DNA of 64,000 bases, taken from the NCBI RefSeq assembly GCF_040412425.1, contig NC_089753.1, forward strand, positions 34,930,413 through 34,994,412. The letters are read 5' to 3'. The position numbers and the translations under genes are program-made. Of this stretch, positions 30,949 to 43,132 are shown piece by piece. The stretch is from Macrobrachium rosenbergii. Lineage: Eukaryota > Arthropoda > Malacostraca > Decapoda > Palaemonidae. Numbering within the stretch: the first letter of the stretch is position 1; each line of letters begins with the position of its first letter. The notes beneath the pieces are model-generated. The model was given only the letters and a program-made list of their open reading frames with translations, was not told the DNA's origin and ran no database searches.

Positions 30949-31712
30949 CATTTATGATCCTATTGTTTACAAGGGAAGTTTGTTTTCCCTGGATATGACC
31001 AGAGAATGGTAAGCTAGGCCTAACGTAATAACCACCCAAAATACTGAATCTTTTTTTGTCCCATCAAAGTCAATACAGGAAAATTTTGTTTTCAGAATTT
31101 ATTTGTAATTCTGCAACTAAAATTACGTACTATTCTTTTGGCTAATTTGTATTTTTGTTAAACAGTGGAAGATACTGAGAGTCCTTTTTGTCCATTCTTT
31201 CCAAGTGGAAGTAACTGTTGCCATGTTGTTAAAACCAAAAGGAACAGACCTAAGAATTCATTTTTATTCAAAATCCTACGGTAACGATACTGAAATTGTA
31301 AAGATATGAACATATATGTTACAAATTATAAGATGCATGCAAATTTGAGTGATACTTCCATGTACTTGTTATTTTTGAAATGCCCCAAACACCAGGAGAC
31401 TAACTGACACGAAGATGTCTGCCATAAGATGTTTGTGGTCGTCGGTCTCACCTCCCCATAAAGTTTCAGATAGGCTAGTAGTTTTTGTAAATTCCATGTT
31501 TAATTCTAGTCTCTAGAAAATGTTGATAATTACATGTCTCTTTTAATTAGCGGATGGTCTGTTCCAATTTGCCTCAAAAATGTCTGGACAAAATATAAAA
31601 ACGTCTGTATGCAACAGTATCAGAAGCCATTTCAAGGAGTTGACTTGGGCGACTGTGCTATTTACTATTCGACTTGCATACACTTTTTTTTTATAGTTTC
31701 TCAACTCGGTAG

Positions 31713-31862
31713 CATTATTAAGAGATGTAACATTTCAGGGATCGCCAAGTAATTATTTACAATATAATGGTGCTATTTGGACATGCTATATTAAAAGATA
31801 TAACATTTCTGGGATCGCCGAGTAATTATTTACGATATAATGGTGCTATTTGGACATTCTAT
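31713..31862 (+). repeat. ~75-bp tandem duplication
   Basis: GGGATCGCCAAGTAATTATT and GGGATCGCCGAGTAATTATT start near-identical ~75-bp copies, both including ATAATGGTGCTATTTGGACA. No gene is associated. Confidence 0.85.
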
Positions 31863-31932
31863 ACAAAGCCAATCATCATCAAGCTGCCAACTACTTCTAT
31901 GATTATTTTCGTCAGATTAAAAGGAACAAATT

Positions 31933-31937
<5 letters not shown>

Positions 31938-32005
<68 letters not shown>
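31938..32005 (+). repeat. (GA)34 microsatellite
   Basis: Perfect tract between the 31.7-kb duplication and unannotated DNA; it causes a spurious 223-codon frame. Confidence 0.97.
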
Positions 32006-32009
<4 letters not shown>

Positions 32010-34698
32010 TACAAATACCTTGCCCTAACAGCTGACCCCAGACTAAGAATCCGTATCTTTACACATCTTAAACTGTCACCATATAATTTTGGAAACTGGG
32101 GCTCTCCACGGCAATACACTTGTAAGTGGTTTGAGAGGGGTGGGGGGGGGATATTAGATCACTATACTCTTGAAGCCAAAATAGCAAAGCATTCGGAACA
32201 GCTTAACAGGGTAACAAAGAAAGAGAAGCCAGCAAGCAGCCGGAGCAGTCTTTCTGTTATTCATAGGTGCGAGCGAGACCTTGGGTGTGAGAAGGTGCAA
32301 GAAGGAGGACATACCGTCTCTCCGCTAAAAATAACCGGGAATCACAACGTACCACGCAGATGTTTCCAAGGAAACGGTTACCCAAGTAATCGTCGAAACA
32401 CTGAAGAGACCTTTGCCGTGTCATGTCTCAAATCCTGACGGCAGAGATACTCGGCCTAGAGCACGAACTCCTTCGCAGAATGTCTGGAGGCTTCTCAGAC
32501 GCCTGTAACAGCTTTTCATAAACGTTTAACTGTACCACTAGACTCAACTTTTGTTTTCACTTGAATGTTAACTCAAAACAGACAGAAACTGATACTTATT
32601 AACTTAATTCAGTTCAAAGATAACAAAAGACTTGACATAATCAAGAGAGTTATGTCAATGAAAAATTGGTAACACCCTTTAACATGCCAACTACAATGCT
32701 CTCCTCAGGACTCGATAATTCTCTGATACGATATCTCAGAATGATTTGAATCATTCTCGTCCATCGATTACAGAACAGTGGTATAAAAAAATATCTTCAA
32801 ATAGCAGTAAAAACCCAATAAACTGTAGGAAGGCACCTCAATTACCAAGAATGAGACGCCCAACTCTCGCTAGTAAAAAAAAAAAAAAAAAAAAGCACTT
32901 TACATTGCCAGAAAATTACTTTCTAAGCCATCCACAAATATTTACCAAAACTCTCTCAACAGTTATTAAGAGATCCTGCCATCTCCCAAGTCCAATCCCC
33001 CAGGATGAAAAGTTCAACTTATCCTAATGAAAAACCACCGACTAGGTACATAATATAAAATTTACATCCAGCTTAACATTCTGTGGAAATATGACATCCT
33101 CAGCAAACGGGCACACGAATTTCTGATGCTACACAAAGCGATATTTCTAAAAGGTACGGTGAACTCATGGATTTTTTTTAAGTACCAGTTATCTAAAAAC
33201 TTGAATCAATTCCAAAATTAACTATCTGAAAGGGTCCAAAACTTATTCCAGAGTGAAAATATTATTTTCCCGTTTTTTCAGTGTGTGTTATGAACGTTTT
33301 TGACATTCAATTTGGTAGCAAATTAGTAGTTTTTGAGATACCGGGACCACGTTTAGGCCTGCATCTTATAACTAAGAGACCACGGTGGGAAACCGGGGCT
33401 GCTTTTTGGGGAGGGGGCACAAAGAGTGAAATACTGGGATATATTCGCCCGTTGAAATCGATCAATAAACTTTACGTTAATCTGAATCAGAACTTTCAGA
33501 AGTAGGCTACCACAGGGACGTTAGAATACATTCCTGCATTTCAATTTTTTTTTATTTTTCCCCAACCAAAAAATCGGTTTCCAACTGTGGTCTCCATAAA
33601 TGTAGGGTATAAGGTGGGTCCATTACCTTTAAAGCTTCTCATTTGCTACGAAAATGAAAGCCAGAACTTAAAAAAAAAAATTGTGTGATATTTTGCAGTA
33701 ATGCCGAGCTAGGCTAACCCGGGGAAATTCCTAGGGAGCCATGACTTTATCAAACCTGAAGCTGGTGGTTTTTATGAGCAACTCCTTAATTGCAGAATAC
33801 CACTTAATTGGTGAAACTCAAAACACAAGAACCAATCAGATTTTAGTATTATTCAACTACCCACATTTCCTGATGAAAACAAAATAAAAATACGTTGAAA
33901 ATACGTCAGCCATTTTACCCATAATGCTCGGAACCAGCAAATCCCGACCGGGAAAGTTGTATCAGTTAATTTCATTAATATCGGCCTATGACAGTAGCAC
34001 CCTCTAATCAATTTACGTGGCGAGATATTTCATAAATTATGCAATACTGTGGTATAAATCTCTACTATTCCAATGGATTTCATACTGAGTTTCTCCATAA
34101 AATACTAAACATCAAACAAATACCTTGCTTAGTTTCGCATTCCTTACTGAAATGTGGTGGGATTGCAGCCCTACGAGCATCTGTGGTGGCGACAGGGCTG
34201 ACGTAACTTACTAACGCTAAAGACGAGTTTCACAACAGACTTCTACTCATTATTATATGAAAGTATGATGAGGAATAATGTCAACTATAATGTCAACTAT
34301 GAAGGATAACGTTCTGCTACTCTAATGCAACTCAACAATGGGAACAGGATTTAATCGATTATTGAAAACGTGCATTTTTTACTAGGGTATATTAGGGAAT
34401 AATGTTTGACCTAGTAATCACTATGAAAAGACTCCTCTGTTGGCTTAAAGACTATTTCGCATAGTTCGTTCAATCCCCTCAATATTTATACGATCTTGCA
34501 ATCGACGACACTCGTATCTACACAAATCCTTTCGATACACATAGTAATCCTTCCGATATCCATGATCAAAGCATCCACTTAAGCCATGAAATCCACGCCA
34601 AATCGTGCTTTTGTCCATATTGATCCGAAGAGCCATTACAATCCTTAGCCCCACCCTACTCCCCCACCCACATACGAACCCAGTAAAAAGTGTCACAA

Positions 34699-34830
34699 TC
34701 TTTCTTATATAGTGACCCCCCAAGGTTTTATGTAGCCACCTTTGCGGCGTGTTTAGTACAAGCCCGTTGGGTATTTCCGTATAAACAAACAAAAGACTGT
34801 CGATATCATAATGACCCCTAAGAAATACTG
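34699..34830. mobile_element. Family C element, partial copy
   Basis: CTTTCTTATATAGTGACCCC followed by GCCACCTTTGCGGCGTGTTT and ATGACCCCTAAGAAATA. The right terminal repeat is missing. Confidence 0.6.
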
Positions 34831-35977
34831 TGAATTTTTCCCCTGTGACTTTATTACAGGCCACCATAAATTAATGTGACTTTTTTCCCTGTTTTTTTTT
34901 TCCCAGCCAAAATTGACTTTTTCCTGCGACTATTACCGGCCACCCCTATACACGTTACGACCATCTGTTTCGACTTCGATAAATTTCCCGTTTGGTTACA
35001 GTCGAAGTTACCCATACACTATTCCGGTGAAGGGTCTGATCCGATCACTAGTCAAGCTTCAACCTCAACGAAGTTAACTACATTAGTATTACGATAAGAT
35101 AAGCCTTTGCAGTAATCGCTTCGACAAAACAGCTACGCCACAAGGAACTATACAACAGACTAGTACGTGATATGCTGTATGCACAACCACAGGTAGTGGT
35201 TGTAACTGCATATAAATGACGCATAGCAATGACGACCACATGTATAATACACACACTAATTATATATATGTATATATATTTACGGCAATTTTTCCTGAAG
35301 TTATGGTCTGGTGCTCTCTTCCTACTGAACGCACAATACTTAGGTCTAGGACTAGACTTACTGTAATCAAGGCTTATTAAGCTATTTTCTTAAACTCTCA
35401 AAATTAACTTAAAATATAACGAAATAACTAAAGTTTTGCCAGGAAGCTGTCTCACTTACCTCATCTTCAACCATGTTGGAACTCTAATGTCATGTGAGTT
35501 CATGGTCCCTTGTATGCATCGAATTGTAGTACCCAAGCTCCTGTTTCTTTGATGCCTCGAATTAGCTGTTCAGGTGGCATCATTATATACATCATTCTTC
35601 CATTTTTCACTTGAGTCTTCAGACTTAACTATCCTTGGGCATGGGCGTTCTTTGCATAATTCAGTGACCTTGCTACAAATCATTTATTACTTTTATGTTG
35701 AAAGCATTGTGTTCACAATGCCTCGTGCCCACTACAGGAGTTGTTAAACTTGGCGAGTGTACCGCTAAAACCAAAAATATGACGGCCTAGCAATATCAAG
35801 AGAAAGGTGAAAGCCAGAAATCGGCGTTGACAGATTCACATCTAGACTGTACTCATCAGACTCCGCCCACTTCGGCCAGGATGATGGTACCATACTTACT
35901 CATATTCACATGCTATTCCGGTGGTCGTTTACGATGGTAGTAGCTTCTCATTGTCATGAACAATGTTCTGGTCAGCA

Positions 35978-36145
35978 TCAAAACAGGAATTCATTTACAC
36001 ACCACGTCAAACAGGTTTCCTTTTCAACTCCATTCACTACACTCGTGCCTAGTTTCTCCACGGCCTTTTCCTCCATTTTACTGGAGTTTGTTCGATTCTG
36101 CAAATTTTTCCACTGAAAGTCAGACTCCGTGAAGTTTCTTATATA
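35978..36145 (-). promoter_or_regulatory. TATA-Inr-ATG arrangement with a short reading frame
   Basis: On the minus strand TATATAAG begins at 36145 and a TCAGT initiator (A at 36114) lies 31 bp downstream, the ideal arthropod spacing. The first ATG (36076) has an AAAATGG context and opens 32 codons (MEEKAVEKLGTSVVNGVEKE...) to a stop at 35978. A possible donor TGT|GTAAAT lies inside the frame. I do not recognise the peptide; it could be the 5' end of an unseen gene or a chance cluster. Confidence 0.35.
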
Positions 36146-36659
36146 TACAAGTAACCAACTCTCACACACATACGGTAAGACACACAAACGCAAACTGCGA
36201 GAGAAATGAAAATTATCAAGGACACCACAACATGGAAACGAATCTTCTCTACTCATTGCCAGATACCACTAGCTCTCAACCGTTAACATTCCAAGGTTAG
36301 GAAGGAATTCGCACATTTCTGATGAGCAAGATGTTTTTGTCGTCTTGAACGTTACCCGACTCTATAAGGTTAGTCCAACTTTCATATTAATAACAGCACT
36401 GTATCTTATGCGCTATTCATGTTGCCCGTTGTTCAACTTACCAACATATTCAACTTCCTTCTTCATATCGGGGCTGCTGCCTTAGGCTAAAGTCAGTGAT
36501 GGGAAGCCTGTTCATTTAAATCAGAATCCTTCCATATAGCATGTCCTTATTTTTGATTGATTTCAGTACTACCTATAAGAGTTGACAAGTTGTCCAGTCT
36601 AGTCATTTATCTAATAAACAATTCGTGTTGGAAATTTCATCTACATATTTTTCAGCAGA

Positions 36660-36935
36660 CATCAACAAGATGAGGCTTACCTGGAGTACAACGCTGTTGG
36701 CCCAGCGTTCGACTCTCCTACCGGCCAATGAAGAATTAGAGGAATTTGTTTCTGGTGATAGAAATTCATTTCTCGTCATAATGTGGTTCGGATTCCACAA
36801 TAAGCTGTAGGTCCCGTTGCTAGGTAACCAGTTGGTTCTTAGCCACGTAAAATAAAACTAATCCTTCGGGCCAGCCTTAGGAGAGCTGTTAATCAGTTCA
36901 GTGGTCTGATTAAACTAAGATATACTTAACTTGGA
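36660..36935 (+). mobile_element. SINE-like element (tRNA-type head)
   Basis: GTTGGCCCAGCGTTCGACTC resembles a B-box region, followed by a body with GGTTCGGATTCCACAATAAG, GTTGCTAGGTAACC and a 3' part CCTTCGGGCCAGCC ... GTGGTCTGATTAAACTAAGA. A second copy of the 3' part lies at 53.99-54.13 kb. Confidence 0.6.
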
Positions 36936-37159
36936 GTATATAACGCTTTACTTGTTTTTATATCTCACTCGTTAGCGCGAACGCTGAAACCCACTTTTAT
37001 TATTTAAGCAGGCATCCAGGTCTGAACATTTCCTTACTCCAAGATCGCATCAACAAAGCATAAACAATCCTATTGCTTCTTTTGAGACTTGGATCTTGTT
37101 TTATTTATTTATTTTTTTTGTTTCATACTGGATTTAAAAGAAAATTCATTGGCGAGAGG

Positions 37160-37465
37160 CCCCGTAGGAGGATAATGCCGTCAGTGCACCTCATGTGGTG
37201 CACTGTAGGAGTTACTCAAGGTTCTTTGCAGCGTGCCTTCGGCCCCTAGCTGCAACCCCTTTCGTTCCTTTTTTACTGTACCTCCGTTCATATTCTCTTT
37301 CTTCCATCTTACGCTCCACCCTCTCTTAACAGTTGATTCATAGTGCAACTGCTTTGAGGTTTTCCTCCTGTTACACCTTTCGAACCTTTTGCTGTAAATT
37401 TCCGTTTCAGCGCTGAATGACCTCATTGGTCCCAGTGCTTGGCCTTTGGCCTAAAATTCTATTCA
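37160..37465 (-). mobile_element. Dispersed repeat family A, copy 5, with 16-bp target-site duplication
   Basis: Full-length copy in reverse orientation. It is flanked by ATTCATTGGCGAGAGG (37144-37159) and ATTCACTGGCGAGAGG (37466-37481), a 16-bp direct repeat with one mismatch. That is the mark of retroposition rather than cut-and-paste transposition. Confidence 0.85.
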
Positions 37466-37947
37466 ATTCACTGGCGAGAGGATAGAAAAACAAGGTCAAT
37501 CTTTTACTGTGTATTTATTTTGATGTTGAAGATATTGTATACCAGAAATATTCATATAAGATTTGTGAATTAGAAATTCCAACCGACCAAGCCCCCAATC
37601 TTTCTCTCTCTTGCGCGCGCTCTCTTTCACTATATCTTTTTTATTCCTCTGTCGTTGAGGTGAGGAAAAAAAATTAATAATGAAAGCGAGGCGACATAAG
37701 GGAAGGTCTAAACATTCCGGCATAACATCGAAAAAAAATTCAAAACTGAATTTACAAAAAAAAGTCTCTTGAAACATTTTCAGAATGTTAAAATTCTTGC
37801 ATCACAATAATCTGTCTTCTCTCTTCCATACTTAGAAGCACCCAACTTTAAAATGATTTTTTTAAAATCCCAAAATGACCAACTAGCTGGAAAAAAAAGA
37901 CCTGTTTTACCTTAGTCCGTCTCCAACTATGATGACAAACTAGGTTT

Positions 37948-38160
37948 CTGGATCTTTTCTAGACAGTGACCCCCAAAGGTTTTAACCCGGTGTGTAACCA
38001 CCTTTGCGGCGTGTTTGATACAAGCCCGTTTGGGATTACCGTAAAAACATGAACAAGAGACTGTAAATAACATAAAGATGATGATTCCAAAGAAATATTA
38101 GTCTTAGATAACGACCCCCGAACTTCGTTGGGGGTCACTATCTAGGAAAGATCCAGGTTT
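37948..38160. mobile_element. Family C terminal-inverted-repeat element (MITE-like), compact copy
   Basis: Left end GGATCTTTTCTAGACAGTGA followed by CCCCC; right end GGGGGTCACTATCTAGGAAA followed by GATCC: inverted repeats of about 25 bp. AGGTTT stands on both flanks and may be the target duplication. The 210-bp body contains CACCTTTGCGGCGTGTTTGA, shared with the other copies. Too short to code for a transposase. Confidence 0.7.
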
Positions 38161-38816
38161 TCGAGTTGACTCTGAAACAAAAAAAAAAATTTTTTTTTTT
38201 TAATGTGTGTCCCCTGCATCAAGTGAAAATTTGGTGTTTTTCCTATTCTTTTCTTTTTTCAACTTTAAAAATTAACAAATAAAAAAACACTAGACCCTGC
38301 CATCACTGTTAAATTTCAGCTTTCAAAAAATTATTACATTCTTGTGAACATTTCACACGAGATAATGTCAGACACTCGTATAATATCATAAAATAATGTT
38401 TTCATTAACGCTGAATTATCCATTAAGCTTTAGACTTTCATTTCCAGTGTTTTACATCTGATGAAAATTGTTTGGTTTTCGATATTAGCCTTCAGCATAG
38501 ACCTTCCCTTACCCATCCACGCCAAAGTTCCACCTCCAGTATTTACATAAAACCCCCCTACGACTTCAAATGAAGTACAAAACGTGGATTGATTAATAAC
38601 AATAATCCGTTCGTTATTAGCATCACAATAATTATTATTATTTATCGTATCAGTTATCATGTAGTTATATAATAGCATGTATATAAAATAATAAAAAAAA
38701 AATGACGCGGAGCAATACAACGGAATGGCCACACACACACACGCGCCCTCTACAGCGACTCTGTTCTACAGAGCGATGCCAAACTTCGTTCAGACTTTGG
38801 CTACAGTTTAAGAGAT

Positions 38817-39110
38817 ATGTCCACTGCACGAAAACCTCTGGGGGAGAACAAAGAATGCTGCTGTTGTCATGAAATATACATCGATTCTGAAAATGACAAA
38901 TCTTTAACGTTCACGGAATGCAAGGCAAATAGTCGACGCTATTCTATCAGGAATTTTGACATCGTCGATAGAACCTTTAGATCGTGGTACGAAGGTATAC
39001 ACCGTTCTATCGGGAATTTTGACATCGTCGATAGAACCTTTAGAAGGCATTCTCTTGTTACGCCCACAGACTTTCGAAAGTGGTTACAGACCAACTTTGG
39101 CATGCCTTGA
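38817..39110 (+). CDS. Unrecognised Cys-rich reading frame, 97 aa
   Basis: Starts MSTARKPLGENKECCCCHEI, has an internal duplicated block (NFDIVDRTF twice, encoded by a ~62-bp direct repeat) and ends DFRKWLQTNFGMP. The order CCxxI, RTF..W..G, then V.P....RK.....F is faintly like the C-terminal P2X7-type domain that is widespread in animal genes and mobile elements. This is a weak resemblance made by eye. The DNA just upstream (38764-38793) is roughly an inverted copy of the 3' end (about 39090-39127), suggesting a rearranged or mobile fragment rather than an intact gene. Confidence 0.25.
   Translation: MSTARKPLGENKECCCCHEIYIDSENDKSLTFTECKANSRRYSIRNFDIVDRTFRSWYEGIHRSIGNFDIVDRTFRRHSLVTPTDFRKWLQTNFGMP
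38930..39050 (+). repeat. 62-bp direct repeat with internal inverted repeat
   Basis: GAATTTTGACATCGTCGATA + GAACCTTTAGA is present twice. Each copy can pair TTCTATC with GATAGAA to form a small stem. Confidence 0.75.
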
Positions 39111-39805
39111 ACGACTGTAGAACAGCGTCCCGTGAGACAGGCGAGTGTCTTTATTTTTTTTTCTCGTACAGAAAACGAAGATTTACCGAAGGGCTCTCTC
39201 AGGTTTTAAAAATACATTCATAATACCTTGCCGAGCTTTGGCGATAGAAAAGAAACGAATTTTTTCCATTTTTTTGTTTTTGTTTGTTTGTCTGAAAATC
39301 GAGAATCAAGAAAAGACGAGGAAAAAAAACAATCTTCGGCTATGAATAAATAACATGACGAATCTAAAGCTGTTCTATACATCAAATGCCTATTTACACA
39401 ACTTTTCACACGAAAAGGATTTAATTTTTCTGTTTTATCATCTCGAAACATGTTCAGAACGTGTCACTCAGGTCGACGAGAAATCCTACAAATGAGGAAA
39501 AGATTTCAAAAACTTTTTTTTTATGCCTCTTTTTTTGCTCAAAGTAGAGAAGTGTCAATGCTTCGGAGTATCAAGGCCTGATGAGAAGATTGCAACATAT
39601 TGCTACGTGTCAATAAAAATAAATACAAAAAATATGACGACGACAGAAAAAAAAATGGGTGATTATTCATACAGTGCTTGGGTCCAAAGAAAGATACATC
39701 AAGAGAATGATGAATACAATGAAATACAACACAATACAATGATAAACGAACCTTAGGCTAAATCCAATTTTCATTGACACACTGAGATTCTTCAAAATTT
39801 GTTAG

Positions 39806-39809
<4 letters not shown>

Positions 39810-39844
<35 letters not shown>

Positions 39845-39889
39845 TATGCTGTATATATAATTATATATATAAAATATATATACTGTATA

Positions 39890-39984
<95 letters not shown>
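39810..39984 (+). repeat. (TA)n microsatellite, interrupted
   Basis: Three blocks with CTGTATATA variants, ending in about 42 perfect units. Confidence 0.96.
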
Positions 39985-39988
<4 letters not shown>

Positions 39989-40147
39989 TCAGCCTTCTTT
40001 TACATCATGAACTTGAAAAACATAAAGAACTTGTCTCAAAATATATTTGAAAAGATCTTTCATTTATGGAAGCATTAAGGGACTTCTTAGTAAGTGTCTA
40101 TTCGTTGTCGTTATTTGGCAAACAGGAAAAATCTAACTGAAGAAGCG

Positions 40148-40182
<35 letters not shown>
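40148..40182 (+). repeat. Poly(A) tract
   Basis: About 35 A residues, with further A/T homopolymers to 40350; possibly the remnant of a retroposon tail. Confidence 0.9.
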
Positions 40183-40184
<2 letters not shown>

Positions 40185-40499
40185 CAAATTCTGATGAATC
40201 TCTCACATACGATTTTGCCATAAAATCAACGACAAATTGACAGAAAAAATAATCAGATTTTAAAAATTTACTCAGGTAAGAATAAACGGCTTCAAAAAAT
40301 TTTTTTCTTCATAAAAAAAAAATTTTTCAAAAAAAAAAAAAATTTTTTGAGAGTGAAAACAACAAGTGAAAATTCCTGAATCCTTTCCCCCTTTGCTTGT
40401 AGGTGCGTATGTAGCTTGTAATTACTTCAGCGAATAACTTGTTACTCGAAGGAGATGGCAGAACAACCATCAGAAGTTGCCAGTAGGTTACATCGGAAG

Positions 40500-40990
40500 T
40501 TGCACGTGCAGATTGCAATGCCAGGATCTTCCCAGTACAGGGTACGACGCCAGATGTTGCTAAGTCAGCCTGCAACATCAGATGTTGGCGGTACAGGCTG
40601 CAGCATCATTAGATGTTGCCGGTACAGCCTGCAACACCAGATGTTGCCGAGTGCCTGCAACATCAGGTGTTGCCAGGTCAGCCTGCAACATCAGATGTTA
40701 CCGACAGCACGCAACATCAGATGTTTCCAGTGCAGCCTGCAACATCAGATGTTACCGACAGCATGCAACATCAGATGTTGCCAGTGCAGGCTGCAACATC
40801 AGATGTCGTCAGGTCAGCCTGCAACACCAGATGTCGCCAGGCCAGCCTGCAACATCAATGTTACCGGTAGCCTACAACACCAGAGTCGTCAGGTCAGCCT
40901 GCAACACCAGATGTTGCCGGCAACCTGCAATATCAGGAGTCACCGGTATAGCCTGTAACATCGGATGTTGCCGGTACAGGCCGTAGCATG
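40500..40990 (+). repeat. ~31-bp minisatellite of short palindromes
   Basis: About 16 degenerate units of the form CAGCCTGCAACATCAGATGT + TGCCGGTA. Each good unit contains CAACATC-A-GATGTTG, a 7-bp perfect inverted repeat. All three plus frames are open by chance. Confidence 0.85.
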
Positions 40991-42095
40991 AGAAGTTACC
41001 GATATATGTAATGACGTACCGTTTGCTTGTGAACCGCATTTCGCCCCCCCCCCTTTTTTTTTAATAACAGCTAAACTGAACAGCCGGACAGCATCCAAGA
41101 GTAATACACTTGCAAATGACAGGAAAAAACTAAATGTGAGACAGGTAATTATCTGACAGTTGGCGACCGAATATAAAAACCAGAAAGATATTTTATAGGT
41201 TTTTTGACTCAATATTATATATACAGAGTTACAGTCCAGTCAAAATAGAGTTGAAAAGTTCGTATATGTATAGTGTCTGGAGTTTTACAGCAACAGAGCA
41301 CTGAGAAATTAATACATAATTTTTTAATACAGTCTTATATAAAACATCATCCTAGCCAATATCTTAAGAAAACTGATCTTCTTTCGTAAAATTATCAAGA
41401 CAAAGATTTCACAGTCATGTCAGCATATATCAACGAATTCTTATGTAATAGTAAATTCTTACTGAATTTAACCGATCGCATACTATTTGTTCCTAAAGGG
41501 GACTTTATTATCGGCATCAATGAGATTACCTTTATATACTCGGCTTGTGAGGCCGAAATCTACCGAAATCTAATGTGACCTGAAGTGAACACGAATTTGG
41601 GAGACTTGTTTTGGAATTTGGGAACTTACTTTGTGTTAAGAAATTATTACTTCACCTCAGACGTATATCAACAACAAAGTGATGCGAATTTGCCCAAAAC
41701 TGCACAAATAAATATGTACAACCGCTGAACTGACGAATAAAAATTGAACTGATGAGTTTTAAGATCAATTTATATTACATTTTTTTTTACGTTTCGAAAC
41801 TGAATTTTGATAAAACACAAGTGAAATATAACACGATTCAATATTTTTCACGAATGAAATGACTTGAAAAGATAAAGGGAATGCTATTTGGCGTCAGTAC
41901 TTTTTTGCAAGTTAGCAGTAAATGAGTTGGTAGCTATATAAGCAAGGAACATGACCACATCCAATACCTGTCTGACAAAGCTTCCACAAGTTCACCCTCA
42001 TGAACTTGGCGACGGTTTCAACTCCCAATTTTCTCTCTATGGAAGAACTTCTGCTGCCGTCACGGGTGTGCAGTACAGTAACAGGGGTAAAAGCA

Positions 42096-42236
42096 AGGAC
42101 GCTAAAACAATGCAGTCACATCCAAGCATTATGGCAAGAAGAAGGATGCTGGAACAGTGTTGCCACAACCAAATCGTGGCACGAGCAAGGATACTGGAAC
42201 AACGCGTTGCCACATCCGAGCATCTTTGAACAGAGA
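42096..42236 (+). repeat. ~46-bp tandem repeat, 3 units
   Basis: Units begin AAGGACGCTAAAACAATGCA, AAGGATGCTGGAACAGTGTT and AAGGATACTGGAACAACGCG, each followed by a CCACATCC-like block. Confidence 0.7.
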
Positions 42237-43009
42237 TATTCTAATGCATTTTGGTGACTGATTTCTCTAGAAAGCTTGTTATGATTATCCATCAACACGA
42301 GAAGATTAGGTCCGGCCTGGGGTCTTCTTTGAAACTCTTGAACAGATAATCATGCTTGCCATGCAACTGCAAATAATTGCTCTCTCACATCTGATATAAA
42401 ATTGTCACAAAGGATTTGGCAGTATAAATAGGCTAAGTTACATGCAATTTATGACAGACATCTGAATCGAAGCTAATATGAATTGCTACATCCTAAAACG
42501 CCTCGGATGTTTCTCTAATTCTTCTGTATCTATGCGTGGATGACGGGGTTAGAAGTACAGCAGTGGTAGCGAACTAAACACTAGGAATTCAAGAGACGCA
42601 GAGACTTCCGGTGAAGAATATGTCGCCCAGAGACTCTCGGCTTTTAAAGGACTATACCATTTTACTCATTTCTCGACATTTACGGAACACGGATTTTGTG
42701 GGATTCCGAGTACGAAGACAACGCGCCAACCCCCTTCTGCCCTATTTCAAAGCAATTATTAACGTGGAAATAAAGGCCCAGCCACTTAATTACCTTCTGA
42801 TTTGAACGGACGTACGTTTGGTCGCGATTATGTTCGATTCGAGGCCCTGTTATCCATTATGCTCGGTAAAGGGTCCCAAGGTAAAGGCTTCCATATTGAC
42901 AGGAGAATGTCCAAATCAAACCAGGTTTTTACAGGAGTCAAAGACAATTCTGTCCTAAAAGTGTTGCTATCACTGATTTTATGTGTATATATTTTATATA
43001 TATGTATAT

Positions 43010-43132
<123 letters not shown>

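Larger units (their letters stand above)
26960..34690. other. Intergenic DNA
   Basis: Between CFAP45 and DIRAS. Apart from the listed microsatellites and the 31.7-kb duplication it shows no exon with good splice context. The longest plain frame (29587-29895, 102 codons) has no recognisable motif. Confidence 0.5.

Noticed and set aside
31767..32438. 223-codon plus-strand frame
   Set aside because: Held open by a (GA)n tract in the middle; flanks show no recognisable protein.
40455..40986. Possible CRISPR-like array or repeat protein
   Set aside because: Both the palindromic and the intervening parts are repeated, units are degenerate, and the genome is animal; it is a minisatellite.
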